A DNA stretch of 64,000 nt from Azospirillum lipoferum (GCF_024170005.1 NZ_JALJXJ010000010.1:248001-312000), one strand, 5' to 3'; counted from the first letter of the stretch, positions 27,487 through 36,028 are shown. Program-made: numbers and translations. Notes: a model not told the origin generated them from the sequence alone.

Positions 27487-27498
27487 CGGCGGTTCCCC

Positions 27499-28389
27499 TC
27501 AAAGCCCCAGCTTCGCCCAGGCCGCCCAATCGTCGAGAGAGGTGCGGGCGGCCGCCACCAGGGCATCGGCGAAGGCCTCCGGCGCCCCGGCTTCCATGGC
27601 CGGGGCGTTGCCGTATCCAGTCCGAAGCCCCAGCCGCCGCAGCATGCCGCGTTCCTGCTGCACCACGCGCAGCCGCACCTTCTCGCCGAAGCGTCCGCGC
27701 ATGACCGAGCGGATGTCGCCCAGCCCGTCGATCAGCCCGAGGGCCAGCGCCTTCCGCCCCGCCCAGAAGGCGCCGGAGAACAGCTCCTCCTCCGACCCGG
27801 TCAGCCGGCTGCCGCGGCGGGTCCGCACCATCGCCTTGAACGCCTCGTGCACGTCGGCCTGAAGCGCCTTCAGATGGGCGACCCCGTCCTCCCGCTCCGG
27901 CGAGAAGGGGTCGAGCAGTACCTTCTTGTCGCCGGCGGTGTAGAGGCGCCGTTCGATGCCATGGCGCTCGATCAGCGCATGCAGCCCGAAGCCGGACGAC
28001 ACCACGCCGATCGACCCGACGATGGAGCTTTCGTCGGCCCAGATCTCGTCCGCCGCGCAGGCCAGCCAATAGCCGCCCGAGGCCGCCGCATCCTCGCAGA
28101 AGGCGAAGACCGGCAGCTTCTTCTCCTCGGCCAGATCGCGGATCCGCTTGGCGATCAGCGCCGACTGCACCGGCGACCCGCCTGGGGAGTTGACGATCAG
28201 CGCCACCGCCTTCTGGTCCTTGGGCGCGAAGGCGCGCTCCAGCAGCGGGGCGACGCCGGCCAGCGACAGGCCGGATCGGAACGGGCCGCCCTGGCCGATG
28301 ACACCGGACAGGCGGACGACGGACACCAGCGGCCCGGCCTTGCGCCAGGGGCCGAAGGGAAGTTTGGCGAGGAGAGATTGCAGGCTCAT
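27499..28389 (-). CDS. S49-family signal peptide peptidase-like protease
   Basis: 296-residue ClpP-fold serine protease of the SppA/SohB clan. The core is seen: substrate groove VNSPGGSPVQSALI (near 68), nucleophile Ser in DAAASGGYWLACAADEIWAD (near 103), and the Lys partner in YTAGDKKVLLDPFSPE (near 155). It has the half-length form and no obvious N-terminal membrane anchor beyond LVSVVRLSGVIG. It likely degrades cleaved signal peptides or membrane fragments. Confidence 0.88.
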   Translation of the reverse strand: MSLQSLLAKLPFGPWRKAGPLVSVVRLSGVIGQGGPFRSGLSLAGVAPLLERAFAPKDQKAVALIVNSPGGSPVQSALIAKRIRDLAEEKKLPVFAFCEDAAASGGYWLACAADEIWADESSIVGSIGVVSSGFGLHALIERHGIERRLYTAGDKKVLLDPFSPEREDGVAHLKALQADVHEAFKAMVRTRRGSRLTGSEEELFSGAFWAGRKALALGLIDGLGDIRSVMRGRFGEKVRLRVVQQERGMLRRLGLRTGYGNAPAMEAGAPEAFADALVAAARTSLDDWAAWAKLGL

Positions 28390-28450
28390 GCCGGCAGAGA
28401 TGGGAGTGTCGCCTTCCGATTGAAAGGCTGCGCCCCCGCTAAATCGCCCC

Positions 28451-29221
28451 CTAAATCACGAGCGCCTCGGCGTCGCGCAACACCCGCTCCGCCGCCGGGC
28501 TGTAGCCGCCCTCGGCCTTATGCACGGTCAGGCCGGCGGTCAGCCGGGCCGGCGCCCTGCCGCCCTTGCGGGCCGCCAGCAGCAGACGCTTCGCCTCCAC
28601 GCCCGGCTTCGGCCACAGCGGCACCAGGATCAGGCTGCCGAACCGGCCGCGCAGCGCGTGCAGGATGTCATCGATCCGGTCGGCGCGGTGGACCATGGTC
28701 AGGGTGCCGCGCGGCTTCAGCATGCGGCCGGCGAAGCGCACCCAGTCGGCCAGCCCCGCCGCCCCCTCCACATTCGCCGCGGCCTTCCAGTCATCGGGCG
28801 GCATGCTGGCGGCCCCCGCCTTCAGATAGGGCGGGTTCATCATCACCCGGTCGAATCCGGCGCTGCCGAGCGCATCCGGCGGGGCCAGCAGGTCGCCCTC
28901 CACCACCGTGACCCGGTCCGCGACGCCGCTGAGGTCGGCATTGCGGCGGGCGAAGGCGCAGGCGTCGGCCCGCTGTTCCAGCCCGACCACCATCACCCCC
29001 GGCACCCGGACGGCGAGGCACAGTGCCGCAGCCCCGGTGCCGGTCCCGACATCCAGCACCCGCTCGCCGGCGGCGGCGGCGGTGATGGCGGCGAGGAAGA
29101 CCGGATCGATGGCGGCGCGATACCCCCCTTCCGGCTGAAGCAGCCTCACCCGGCCGTTCAGCAGGAAATCCACGGGGGGCTCGGTGTCTGATTGCGGAAC
29201 CGGAACGATTGGCCCGGTCAC
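28451..29221 (-). CDS. trmN: tRNA1(Val) adenine-N6 methyltransferase-like protein
   Basis: 256-residue class I SAM-dependent methyltransferase. SAM motif VLDVGTGTGAAALCLA (near 56), acidic VVGLEQRADAC, VVEGDLLAPP, and the N6-adenine motif MNPPYLK (near 128). The N-terminal LLNGRVRLLQPEGGYRAAIDPVFLA is typical of the TrmN6/YfiC group that methylates A37 of tRNA-Val. The GTG start at 29221 overlaps the upstream DUF2007 stop (GTGA), so the genes are translationally coupled. Confidence 0.87.
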   Translation of the reverse strand: MTGPIVPVPQSDTEPPVDFLLNGRVRLLQPEGGYRAAIDPVFLAAITAAAAGERVLDVGTGTGAAALCLAVRVPGVMVVGLEQRADACAFARRNADLSGVADRVTVVEGDLLAPPDALGSAGFDRVMMNPPYLKAGAASMPPDDWKAAANVEGAAGLADWVRFAGRMLKPRGTLTMVHRADRIDDILHALRGRFGSLILVPLWPKPGVEAKRLLLAARKGGRAPARLTAGLTVHKAEGGYSPAAERVLRDAEALVI

Positions 29222-29424
29222 GCTTCGCCAGCCTCGCGCAGGATGCGGATGGCCTGTGCGGCGTCCTCCGTATCGACCATCAGCCGCCGGGGAATGGCAC
29301 CGATGGAGCCCTCCAGAATGCTGGTGTGGTTGTCCAGCACGATGGCCTCGATTCCGGCATCGGCCAGTAGGGCGACCAGCCAGGACAGGCGGACGGGATC
29401 GGTGGTGCGCAGCAGTTCGGTCAT
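29218..29424 (-). CDS. DUF2007 small protein
   Basis: 68 residues matching the DUF2007 'putative signal transducing protein' pattern: MTELLRTTDPVRLSWLVALLADAGI, a central VLDNHTSILEGSIGAIPRRLMV and a C-terminal DAAQAIRILREAG. It has a PII-like ferredoxin fold in known structures; its role is unknown. Located directly before trmN with a 4-bp overlap and divergent from the polyprenyl synthase gene. Confidence 0.85.
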   Translation of the reverse strand: MTELLRTTDPVRLSWLVALLADAGIEAIVLDNHTSILEGSIGAIPRRLMVDTEDAAQAIRILREAGEA

Positions 29425-29524
29425 GGTGTCTCGAAAGAACGGTCCCCTGCGGACTTGACCGAAGAGGCTAGGCCGTTATGCTCCCTAGCGCAAATTCTGG
29501 CGTCAATCATCCGTGGAGTCGACC

Positions 29525-30541
29525 TTGGCGGTCGTGACCAACTTCGAGCCGAAACGGCGCAAGTCTACCCCGCTCGACGACCTGACCGCTTTGGTGGCCG
29601 AGGACCTCAGCGCCGTCAATCAGATCATCCTCGACCGCATGCAGTCGTCGGTGGAGATGATTCCGCAGCTGGCCGGCTATCTGATCGCCGCCGGCGGCAA
29701 GCGCCTGCGCCCGGTGCTGACGCTGGCCGCCGCCAACCTGTGCGGCTATCAGGGGGAGCATCACCGGCTGCTGGCCGCGGTGGTGGAGTTCATCCACAGC
29801 GCGACCCTGCTGCACGACGACGTGGTCGACGAAAGCGACCTGCGGCGCGGCATGGCCTCGGCCAACGCGGTGTTCGGCAACAAGGCCAGCGTGCTGGTCG
29901 GCGATTTCCTGTTCTCCCGCGCCTTCGAGATGATGGTGGAGGTGCAGTCGCTCGACGTGCTGCGCATCCTGTCCGGTGCCTCGGCCATCATCGCCGAGGG
30001 CGAGGTGCTGCAGCTGCGCACCACCAACGACACCGAGACGAGCGAGCAGGCTTACCTCGAGGTCATCAAGGGCAAGACGGCCGAGCTGTTCGCCGCCGCC
30101 TGTCGCGTCGGCGCCGTCGTCGCCAACCGCCCGCAGGCGGAGGAGATGGCGCTGTACGACTACGGCATGAATCTCGGCATCGCCTTCCAGCTGGTCGACG
30201 ACGTTCTGGATTACTCGGCCTTGCAGGCGAAGCTGGGCAAGACGGTCGGCGACGATTTCCGCGAAGGCAAGATCACCCTGCCGGTCGTGCTGGCCTTCCG
30301 CCGCGGCAACGACGAGGAACGCGCCTTCTGGCGCCGGGTGATGGAAGAGCTGGACCAGAAGGACGGCGATCTGGAACATGCCCAGGCGCTGATGGCCCGC
30401 CACAACGCCCTGAAGGACACGGTGGAGCGGGCGCGCCATTACGGCTCCATCGCCCGCGACAGCCTGGGCCTGTTCGCCGACGGACCGATCAAGCAGGCTC
30501 TGCTGGAAGTCATTGATTTCGTGATCGATCGAGATTTCTGA
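29525..30541 (+). CDS. ispB: Polyprenyl (octa/decaprenyl) diphosphate synthase
   Basis: Trans-prenyltransferase that makes the ubiquinone side chain. Both Asp-rich motifs are present: LLHDDVVDESDLRRG (FARM, near 93) and LVDDVLDYS (SARM, near 221), plus the upstream GGKRLRPVLTLAAA. About 338 residues, the usual size. A TTG start at 29525 is chosen because TGGAG lies 6 bp before it; a GTG at 29513 has no ribosome site. Azospirillum-type bacteria make Q-10, so decaprenyl is the likely product (inference). Confidence 0.93.
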   Translation: MAVVTNFEPKRRKSTPLDDLTALVAEDLSAVNQIILDRMQSSVEMIPQLAGYLIAAGGKRLRPVLTLAAANLCGYQGEHHRLLAAVVEFIHSATLLHDDVVDESDLRRGMASANAVFGNKASVLVGDFLFSRAFEMMVEVQSLDVLRILSGASAIIAEGEVLQLRTTNDTETSEQAYLEVIKGKTAELFAAACRVGAVVANRPQAEEMALYDYGMNLGIAFQLVDDVLDYSALQAKLGKTVGDDFREGKITLPVVLAFRRGNDEERAFWRRVMEELDQKDGDLEHAQALMARHNALKDTVERARHYGSIARDSLGLFADGPIKQALLEVIDFVIDRDF

Positions 30542-30602
30542 CGCACCAGCGGGGGGCGGATCGACGGTCCGGATCTTTTTGGCCGATGACGCATTTTTGG
30601 CG

Positions 30603-30631
30603 TTGCGCACCAGGACCGGAGCGTTTATACA
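30603..30631 (+). promoter_or_regulatory. Promoter of first tRNA-Pro
   Basis: TTGCGC (30603-30608), 17-bp spacer, TATACA (30626-30631). The same hexamers and spacing occur before the second tRNA copy. Confidence 0.65.
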
Positions 30632-30675
30632 CCCCCTCCACCGGCGGACGGCACTGCCCCCGCCGGTGACAGGAC

Positions 30676-30752
30676 CGGAGAGTAGCTCAGCCTGGTAGAG
30701 CACTGCTTTCGGGAGGCAGGGGCCGGAGGTTCGAATCCTCTCTCTCCGACCA
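30676..30752 (+). tRNA. tRNA-Pro(CGG), copy 1
   Basis: 77-nt cloverleaf with encoded CCA. Acceptor CGGAGAG pairs with CTCTCCG, the D-arm has AGCTCAGCCTGGTAGAGC, anticodon stem CTGCT/GGCAG encloses TTCGGGA giving anticodon CGG, and the T-arm has GGTTCGAATCC. C1-G72 and discriminator A are proline-type. Identical to copy 2, 271 bp downstream. Confidence 0.97.
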
Positions 30753-30761
30753 TCATGACAG

Positions 30762-30797
30762 GGGCTTCCGGAGAAATCCGGGAGCCCTTCGTCGTTT
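30762..30797 (+). terminator. Terminator of first tRNA-Pro
   Basis: Eleven-base-pair stem (30762-30772 with 30777-30787, one G-T pair) closed by a GAAA tetraloop, then TTCGTCGTTTC. Duplicated after copy 2. Confidence 0.55.
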
Positions 30798-30862
30798 CGG
30801 GGTTCGCTTTGGTACGTCAAAACGACATGGCAAGAATGCAGCAGACAGGCTGTGACTTTGCA

Positions 30863-30891
30863 TTGCGCTGCCGGCCGGAACCGTTTATACA
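30863..30891 (+). promoter_or_regulatory. Promoter of second tRNA-Pro
   Basis: TTGCGC (30863-30868), 17-bp spacer, TATACA (30886-30891); matches the promoter of copy 1 in hexamers and spacing. Confidence 0.65.
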
Positions 30892-30946
30892 CCCGCTCCA
30901 CCGACGGACGGCGCACTGCGAAGTGACAGGCCGCCGGTGACAGGAC

Positions 30947-31023
30947 CGGAGAGTAGCTCAGCCTGGTAGAGCACTGCTTTCGGGAGGCAGGGGCCGGAGG
31001 TTCGAATCCTCTCTCTCCGACCA
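30947..31023 (+). tRNA. tRNA-Pro(CGG), copy 2
   Basis: Same 77-nt sequence as copy 1, anticodon CGG, CCA encoded. Identity extends about 17 bp upstream and about 46 bp downstream, including the terminator, while the promoter spacer and the sequence between copies differ. Confidence 0.97.
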
Positions 31024-31032
31024 TCATGACAG

Positions 31033-31068
31033 GGGCTTCCGGAGAAATCCGGGAGCCCTTCGTCGTTT
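31033..31068 (+). terminator. Terminator of second tRNA-Pro
   Basis: Exact copy of the GAAA-capped hairpin at 30762, again followed by TTCGTCGTTTC. It lies just before the 3' end of the convergent binding-protein gene. Confidence 0.55.
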
Positions 31069-31086
31069 CAGGCGGTCGCGACTATC

Positions 31087-31812
31087 CTATTTCAGATACC
31101 GGTCGCTGATGCGTTGGGCGGTGCCGTCGGCGATGACGGAGTCGACGGCTGTCTTCAGCGTCTCGACGATTTGCGGAGAGCATTTCAGAGAGCAGGCGAG
31201 ATAGACGTCATCCGACGAGACGGCCTTGCCGATCACGATCTTTTCCGGGCGGCTGGACCGCTTCCATTTCCACAGGGTTTCCGGCGTTCCGTTGAACCAT
31301 GCCTCGTCGCCGTTCGGGCTGAGAACCTCCGTTTCCTTCTGTCCGACCCTGAGGGTACGAAGCTGGGTTTGCGTGAAGCCCTTGGCCTTCAGCAGTTCTT
31401 CCTGGGCGGTGCCTTGGCCGACGATGATGCTGGTCAGTTCGGCCTTCGCCTGTTCGAAGCTGTCGATCGACTTGCCGACCGTTGCGAAAGTCCGCTCCGT
31501 CGTGAAGATTTTCGCAATCCAGGTATAGTTCGGTTCGCGCGCCGGGGAACGGGCGAAGGGAATGATCAGCAGATTTTCGCCGTCGGCCACCTCCTGTTGC
31601 CCGCGCTTCCACGGATCAAAGATCATTTCGCCCTGATATCCTGCGCGCTTGAGCGCTTCCAGCGTGATGTCGGCGACGAAGCCGCGCTGATCCGCCTGAT
31701 CCATCGTCATGGGTGGCGCGTCGACGCTGTAAATCTTCAGCGTCTCGGACAGTGCCGGGGTTGCCGCAGCCGAAGCAACCGCCGCCGTTGCGATCAGAAT
31801 GCCGGTTCGCAC
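31087..31812 (-). CDS. Periplasmic solute-binding protein, family 3
   Basis: 241 residues with Sec signal peptide (about 1-22, ATPALSE) and the SBP_bac_3 fold: LKIYSVDAPPMTMDQADQRGFVADITLEALKRAGY and VADGENLLIIPFARSPAREPNYTWIA. These proteins bind polar amino acids or act as orphan periplasmic sensors. No permease or ATPase is nearby, so this is an orphan. The GTG start has AAGGAGG 7 bp upstream. A tandem 17-bp repeat lies just before the ribosome site. Confidence 0.8.
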   Translation of the reverse strand: MRTGILIATAAVASAAATPALSETLKIYSVDAPPMTMDQADQRGFVADITLEALKRAGYQGEMIFDPWKRGQQEVADGENLLIIPFARSPAREPNYTWIAKIFTTERTFATVGKSIDSFEQAKAELTSIIVGQGTAQEELLKAKGFTQTQLRTLRVGQKETEVLSPNGDEAWFNGTPETLWKWKRSSRPEKIVIGKAVSSDDVYLACSLKCSPQIVETLKTAVDSVIADGTAQRISDRYLK

Positions 31813-31827
31813 TGGGGTTCCTCCTTG

Positions 31828-31861
31828 TCTGAACCGGATCTGGGTCTGAACCGGATCTGGG
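31828..31861. repeat. Tandem 17-bp direct repeat
   Basis: TCTGAACCGGATCTGGG occurs twice in a row (31828-31844, 31845-31861) with no mismatch, in the leader of the gene at 31087, about 16 bp before its start codon. It could be slippage or a tandem binding site. Confidence 0.7.
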
Positions 31862-32222
31862 TGCCGGGCGGACTGGGAATCGAGAAAAAGTCAGGTGCCT
31901 TTATGCTAATGTACTGGTATATTGCATACATATCCAGAGCCGGGACTGCATGCCGGATATGGATTATGCGCGAATTGTGTGGTTGCGTTGATTCTTCAAG
32001 CCGCGCCAACCCAAACGGCTTCAATGATTATTTGTCGTTCTTTTCCGATCAATAGGTGATTGGACCTGCTGGTCGGTTAAGTTCTTTTTAATATTTTCCG
32101 TTAAGTGCGCCTGTGATTCCCGCCTGGGTCGGGGTGGCGGTGCATACCGCCGAACCCCTTGGTTCTGACAGGCCGGGATCGCGTTTCACCTCGAAGGTAT
32201 GAAACGCGGGATATTGGACAGG
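31862..32222. other. AT-rich intergenic region
   Basis: 360 bp, much more AT-rich than neighbours, upstream of the gene at 31087 and downstream of the phosphatase gene. It contains the inverted repeat CGCGTTTCA-N11-TGAAACGCG (32180-32208), which lacks a T-run. No credible gene is seen; possible promoter hexamers such as CATAAT (minus strand, near 31966) are weak. Confidence 0.4.
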
Positions 32223-33011
32223 CTAGATCGTGCACAGGAACCGCTGCTCCGTCCCCTCCAGCACCAGGGCTGTCAGGCGGTTGGTGGCGTAGGCGCCGGT
32301 GTCGATGCCGATGCGGTTGGGCAGCAGTTCCGGCTCCGGCGCGATGGTATGGCCGTGGACCACCAGCTTGCCATGGTCGGCACGCGACGCCAGGAAGGCC
32401 TCGCGGATCCACAGCCGGTCCTGGTCCTCCTGCTGGTCGAGCGGCACGCCGGGACGGACGCCGGCATGGACGAAATGATAATCGCCGATGGTCAGATGGT
32501 TGCGCAAAGACCCCAGGAAGGCGCGGTGATGGGCCGGCAGCAGGCTGTTCAGCATCAACTGCGCCTGTTGCAGATGCTCCACCGGCGCGTCGGGATCAGG
32601 GGCGGGAATGCCGTAGCTTTCCAGGGTCGCGTCGCCGCCATAGGTCAGCCAGCCGGGGGCGACGCGCAGGTCCGACAGGAAGCCCAGCATCGTGTCCTCG
32701 TGGTTGCCGCGCAGGCACACGGCACCGAAGGCCGGCGGCAGCCCGCAGGCCAGCCGCTCGATCACCAGCCGCGAGTCCGGCCCGCGGTCGACATAGTCGC
32801 CCAGGAAGACGAGGTATTTCATCAGGTTCGGGGCCTGGTCGGCATCGCGGACGATCTGGCCCAGCATCTGGTCGAGCAGGTCGAGCCGGCCGTGGATGTC
32901 GCCGACCGCATAGATGCGCATGCCGCGCGGCACCGATGCCGGTCCCGCCCGGCCGGCCGAGGGAGCGCCAGACACGGCCTCCGTCCACAGTTTCCGTGCC
33001 AAGCTCAACAC
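32223..33011 (-). CDS. Metallophosphoesterase, PPP-family Ser/Thr phosphatase type
   Basis: 262 residues. All phosphoesterase motifs are present: YAVGDIHGRLDLL (near 34), VFLGDYVDRGPDS (near 68), LRGNHEDTMLG (near 98), and late histidines FVHAGVRPG and VVHGHTI. This binds two metal ions and hydrolyses phosphoproteins or bis-nucleoside tetraphosphates (PrpA/ApaH-like). A GTG start at 33011 is used; the ATG at MRIYAV is a shorter option. No partner kinase is seen. Confidence 0.88.
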   Translation of the reverse strand: MLSLARKLWTEAVSGAPSAGRAGPASVPRGMRIYAVGDIHGRLDLLDQMLGQIVRDADQAPNLMKYLVFLGDYVDRGPDSRLVIERLACGLPPAFGAVCLRGNHEDTMLGFLSDLRVAPGWLTYGGDATLESYGIPAPDPDAPVEHLQQAQLMLNSLLPAHHRAFLGSLRNHLTIGDYHFVHAGVRPGVPLDQQEDQDRLWIREAFLASRADHGKLVVHGHTIAPEPELLPNRIGIDTGAYATNRLTALVLEGTEQRFLCTI

Positions 33012-33275
33012 GCGATCGTTCTCGACTTCGTCACATCCCGCCCTGTCACCTGTGTCCGGGCCGGCGCGCCTTCAAGGGGCTCCGCCTGTTGCACCGCATT
33101 TGCGTCGTCTTCGACCGGACGGTGATGCCGTCAGGCATGGCGGTCAAACCATTGCGCAATGCCATTGCCGAATGAAAAACTTCGACGATTCCACTTTGAC
33201 AGGGAGGGGGTGCAGGGTGAAATCTTCGGCCGACAAGAACCGCAGTGCGACCAGCCAAAAGGCCCCCGCAGGATC

Positions 33276-34538
33276 ATGACCAACGACCATAAGAACCGCT
33301 CCACCGGAGGATTCGCCCTTTCCCGCCGTACGCTGGGTCAGGCCGCCATTGCCGGTGGCGTGCTGGCCGGCTTCGGCCGCGCGCCGGTCTTCGCGCAGGA
33401 CACCACGCTGAAGGTCGGCGTGCTTCTGCCGCGCTCCGGGCTGCTGGCCCAGGCGGGTCAGGCCTGCCAGCGCGGCGCCGAGATCGCGCCGGCGGTGCTC
33501 TCCGACCTCGGCTATAAGGTCGAAGTGCTGTCGGCCGACACCGAATCGAACGCCGATGTCGCCCGCTCGCGCACGGAAAAGCTGATCAACGACGGCGCCC
33601 ATGTCATCGTCGGCGCCTTCGACAGCGGCCAGACCGCCGCCGCCGCCCAGGTCTGCGAACAGCGCGGCGTGCCGCTGGTGATGAACATCGCCGCCGCCGA
33701 CAAGCTGACCGAGCAGGGCTACAAGACCGTCTTCCGCAACTTCCCGACCTCCACCATGCTGGTGTCGAACGGGATGTCGCTGATGAAGGACCTGTTCGCC
33801 GCCACCGGCACCACGCCGAAGACGGCCGTCTTCCTGCACGCCAACGACACCTTCGGCATGGCGAACAAGGCCGCCATCGACGCGCTGTTCCCCAAGCTGG
33901 ACATGCCGTTCCAGATCCTGGAATCGATCTCCTACGACCCCAAGGCGCAGGATCTGGCGGTCGAGGTGGCGAAGGCCAAGGGTACCGGCGCCGAGCTTGC
34001 CATCGTCACCACCCGCGCCAACGACGCCATCATGATGGTGCGCGAGATGGTGAAGCAGCGGTGGGAGCCGAAGGGCATCATCTCCCCCGGCTCGCCCGGC
34101 CTGTATGACGAGCAGTTCTACAAGGTGCTGGGCAAATACGCCGATTACGCCATCACCAACCTGCCCTGGTACGATCCCAAGGCGGCGATGACCAAGCGGG
34201 TCGAGGCGGCCTTCAAGAAGCAGTTCCCGAATGACCGGTTCGAGGGCTATGCCTTCAACGTCGCCTTCACCTTCGAAGCGATCCTGATCGCTGCCGACGC
34301 CTTCAAGCGTGCTGGCACTGCGGAAGCGTCGGCGATGCTGGCGGCACTGCGCCAGACCAACCTGTCGGACAAGCTGATGGTCGGCCCGGCGATCACCTTC
34401 GACGACAAGGGTCAGAACACCAACCTGATCTCCGCCTGCATCCAGAACCACAAGCTGCGCCCGACCGTGGTGCTGCCGAAGGCCTCGGCCGAAGCCGAGC
34501 CGGTCTTCCCGATGCCGGGCTGGGGCAAGCGGGCGTAA
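33276..34538 (+). CDS. Branched-chain amino acid-type ABC substrate-binding protein
   Basis: 420-residue Periplas_BP_6 (LivK-like) protein. The N-terminus has a twin-arginine motif (LSRRTLGQAAIAGGVLAGFG), so it is likely Tat-exported and cleaved near PVFAQDT. Core features: LKVGVLLPRSGLLAQAGQA, GAHVIVGAFDSGQTAAAAQVCEQRGVPLV, and VFLHANDTFGMANKAAI. Ligand could be a branched-chain amino acid, amide or aromatic acid. No liv permease or ATPase genes are adjacent, so it is an orphan here. Confidence 0.88.
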   Translation: MTNDHKNRSTGGFALSRRTLGQAAIAGGVLAGFGRAPVFAQDTTLKVGVLLPRSGLLAQAGQACQRGAEIAPAVLSDLGYKVEVLSADTESNADVARSRTEKLINDGAHVIVGAFDSGQTAAAAQVCEQRGVPLVMNIAAADKLTEQGYKTVFRNFPTSTMLVSNGMSLMKDLFAATGTTPKTAVFLHANDTFGMANKAAIDALFPKLDMPFQILESISYDPKAQDLAVEVAKAKGTGAELAIVTTRANDAIMMVREMVKQRWEPKGIISPGSPGLYDEQFYKVLGKYADYAITNLPWYDPKAAMTKRVEAAFKKQFPNDRFEGYAFNVAFTFEAILIAADAFKRAGTAEASAMLAALRQTNLSDKLMVGPAITFDDKGQNTNLISACIQNHKLRPTVVLPKASAEAEPVFPMPGWGKRA

Positions 34539-34555
34539 GCCGATCCTCTTGTGAC

Positions 34556-34584
34556 ACGCTCTCCTCCGGACCGGGGGAGAGCGT
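34556..34584. terminator. Hairpin between convergent genes
   Basis: ACGCTCTCC on the left pairs with GGAGAGCGT on the right across a GC-rich loop. Short T content on both sides, so termination strength is uncertain. Confidence 0.4.
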
Positions 34585-34587
34585 TCC

Positions 34588-35232
34588 TCAACTCCCCGGC
34601 GCCCGCGGCGCACTCCAGCCCCGTAGCACGCTGACCACACGCAACACGAACACCGCCAGCGCGCCGACCACCGCGACCGGCACCGGTGGCAGGTCCAGGC
34701 GGTTGCCGGCGATCACCACCGCCGCCCCCAGCAGGGACGCCATGGCGTAGATTTCCTCGCGCAGCACCCGCGGCACCTCGGCCACCAGCAGGTCGCGCAC
34801 CGCCCCGCCACCGCAGGCGGTCAGCGCCCCCAGCAGGGCGGCCGGCAACGGGCTCAGCCCATAGGACAGCGCCTTGCCGCAGCCGGCGACGGTGAACAGC
34901 GCAAGCCCGGCGGCGTCCAGCACCATCACCGGCTTGCCCAGCCGGTTGATCGGCTTGTGGAACAGGAAGGCGGTCAGCCCGGCGGCGAGCGCCACCATCA
35001 GATAGCGGTCGTCATGCAGGCTGGCCGGCGGCAGCGCGCCGATCAGCACATCGCGGACCACGCCGCCGGCCAGCGCTGCCGCCAGCGACAGCACCATCAC
35101 CCCGAACAGGTCGAGCCGCTTGCGCACCGCCAGCGTCCCGCCGCTGAGCCCGAAGACGAACACGCCGATGAAATCCATCACCGTCAGCAGGGTGGACAGG
35201 TCGGTCGGCATCGGAATGGGAAGCGGCGGCAT
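34588..35232 (-). CDS. TRIC/UPF0126 family cation channel-like membrane protein
   Basis: 214 residues, about seven transmembrane helices in two repeats of the UPF0126 (YicG, bacterial TRIC channel) family. The conserved glycine-rich kinks read ALAGGVVRDVLIGALPPASL and TACGGGAVRDLLVAEVPRVL, the paired GGxxRD motifs that define the family. TRIC channels conduct potassium. The start at MPPLPIP is chosen since upstream sequence reads as shadow of the next gene. Confidence 0.9.
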   Translation of the reverse strand: MPPLPIPMPTDLSTLLTVMDFIGVFVFGLSGGTLAVRKRLDLFGVMVLSLAAALAGGVVRDVLIGALPPASLHDDRYLMVALAAGLTAFLFHKPINRLGKPVMVLDAAGLALFTVAGCGKALSYGLSPLPAALLGALTACGGGAVRDLLVAEVPRVLREEIYAMASLLGAAVVIAGNRLDLPPVPVAVVGALAVFVLRVVSVLRGWSAPRAPGS

Positions 35233-35306
35233 GGTCGGGCTCTGGAGAAAATCGTCTGCCCACCGATTGAGCACGGCTGCCCCCGCGGCGCCAAGCGAAA
35301 CCTCCG

Positions 35307-35867
35307 CTACACCGTATCGGGTGCCGACAGCCGGATGCCCATCCGCCGCGCCTCCAGCATGAAGGCGCGGGTCATCTGCAACAGGTCGGTGCGCCAGTAG
35401 AGCTGGGTCAGCGGCTCGTCCAGGAAATCCTCCGGCAGCATGGCGTAGCAATAGGTCTCCACCACCCGCAGGTCATGGTTCCAGGGATCGGCGCCGTCGC
35501 GCCAGCCGATGGTCCAGCCGGCATGGCCGGCACCGATGGCCCAGCGTTCGAAATGCGGGGCGATGGTGTTGCTGTCGATCGGATCCGTCACCGGCACCTG
35601 ATAGATGGCGACGAAGCGCCGGACATTCAGTTGAAGCCGCATCAGCAGCGCATCGCCGAACGCAGCGATGCGATAGAGGCAGTCGGGCGAGCAGGGGGCG
35701 TGGCTGAAGGTGACCTCGGCCCGCCGCAGTTCGGTCAACGGCGTGGCGGACGGGGCGTCGGCCAGGGGGGGCGTCTCATACTCCACGGCGCGCAGATCCT
35801 CGACCACGTCATGGGTCAGCATGTGCGAAACGCGGCTCTGCGCCTCGGCGATGGTCAGGCGGGTCAA
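35307..35867 (-). CDS. Conserved protein of unknown function
   Basis: 186-residue soluble protein without signal or membrane segments. Notable residues include SHAPCSPDCLYRIAAFGDALL, HFERWAIGAGHAGWTIGWRDG and VVETYCYAMLPEDFLDEPLTQLYWRTDLL. A TTG start is preceded by AGGAAGGGA. It is divergent from the copper operon with 161 bp between. I do not recognise the family. Confidence 0.6.
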   Translation of the reverse strand: MTRLTIAEAQSRVSHMLTHDVVEDLRAVEYETPPLADAPSATPLTELRRAEVTFSHAPCSPDCLYRIAAFGDALLMRLQLNVRRFVAIYQVPVTDPIDSNTIAPHFERWAIGAGHAGWTIGWRDGADPWNHDLRVVETYCYAMLPEDFLDEPLTQLYWRTDLLQMTRAFMLEARRMGIRLSAPDTV

Positions 35868-35963
35868 GGGGCGGTCCCTTCCTGCTGATGGCTGATGGTC
35901 AGGACACGAACGTCCTGTCCGGCCGTTTGTTCAGGGAACAGCAGATCTGCGTCGATCGGCCCC

Positions 35964-35994
35964 TTGACCTTCCAATGGCTGGAAGCTCCATATT
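35964..35994 (+). promoter_or_regulatory. CueR-type copper promoter of copA
   Basis: TTGACC (35964-35969) and CATATT (35989-35994) are separated by 19 bp, the long spacer typical of MerR-family promoters. Within it lies the dyad ACCTTCC-N6-TGGAAGCT (35967-35987), matching the known CueR consensus. CueR is encoded at the end of the same operon. Confidence 0.88.
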
Positions 35995-36028
35995 CCTCCA
36001 TGCCGAGCGGAATCGAAGGAGAACCGGC

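Noticed and set aside
30603..31068. Prophage or integrative element at the tRNA-Pro pair
   Set aside because: No integrase, att duplication of a tRNA 3' end alone, or phage genes are seen; the repeat includes a whole tRNA and its terminator.
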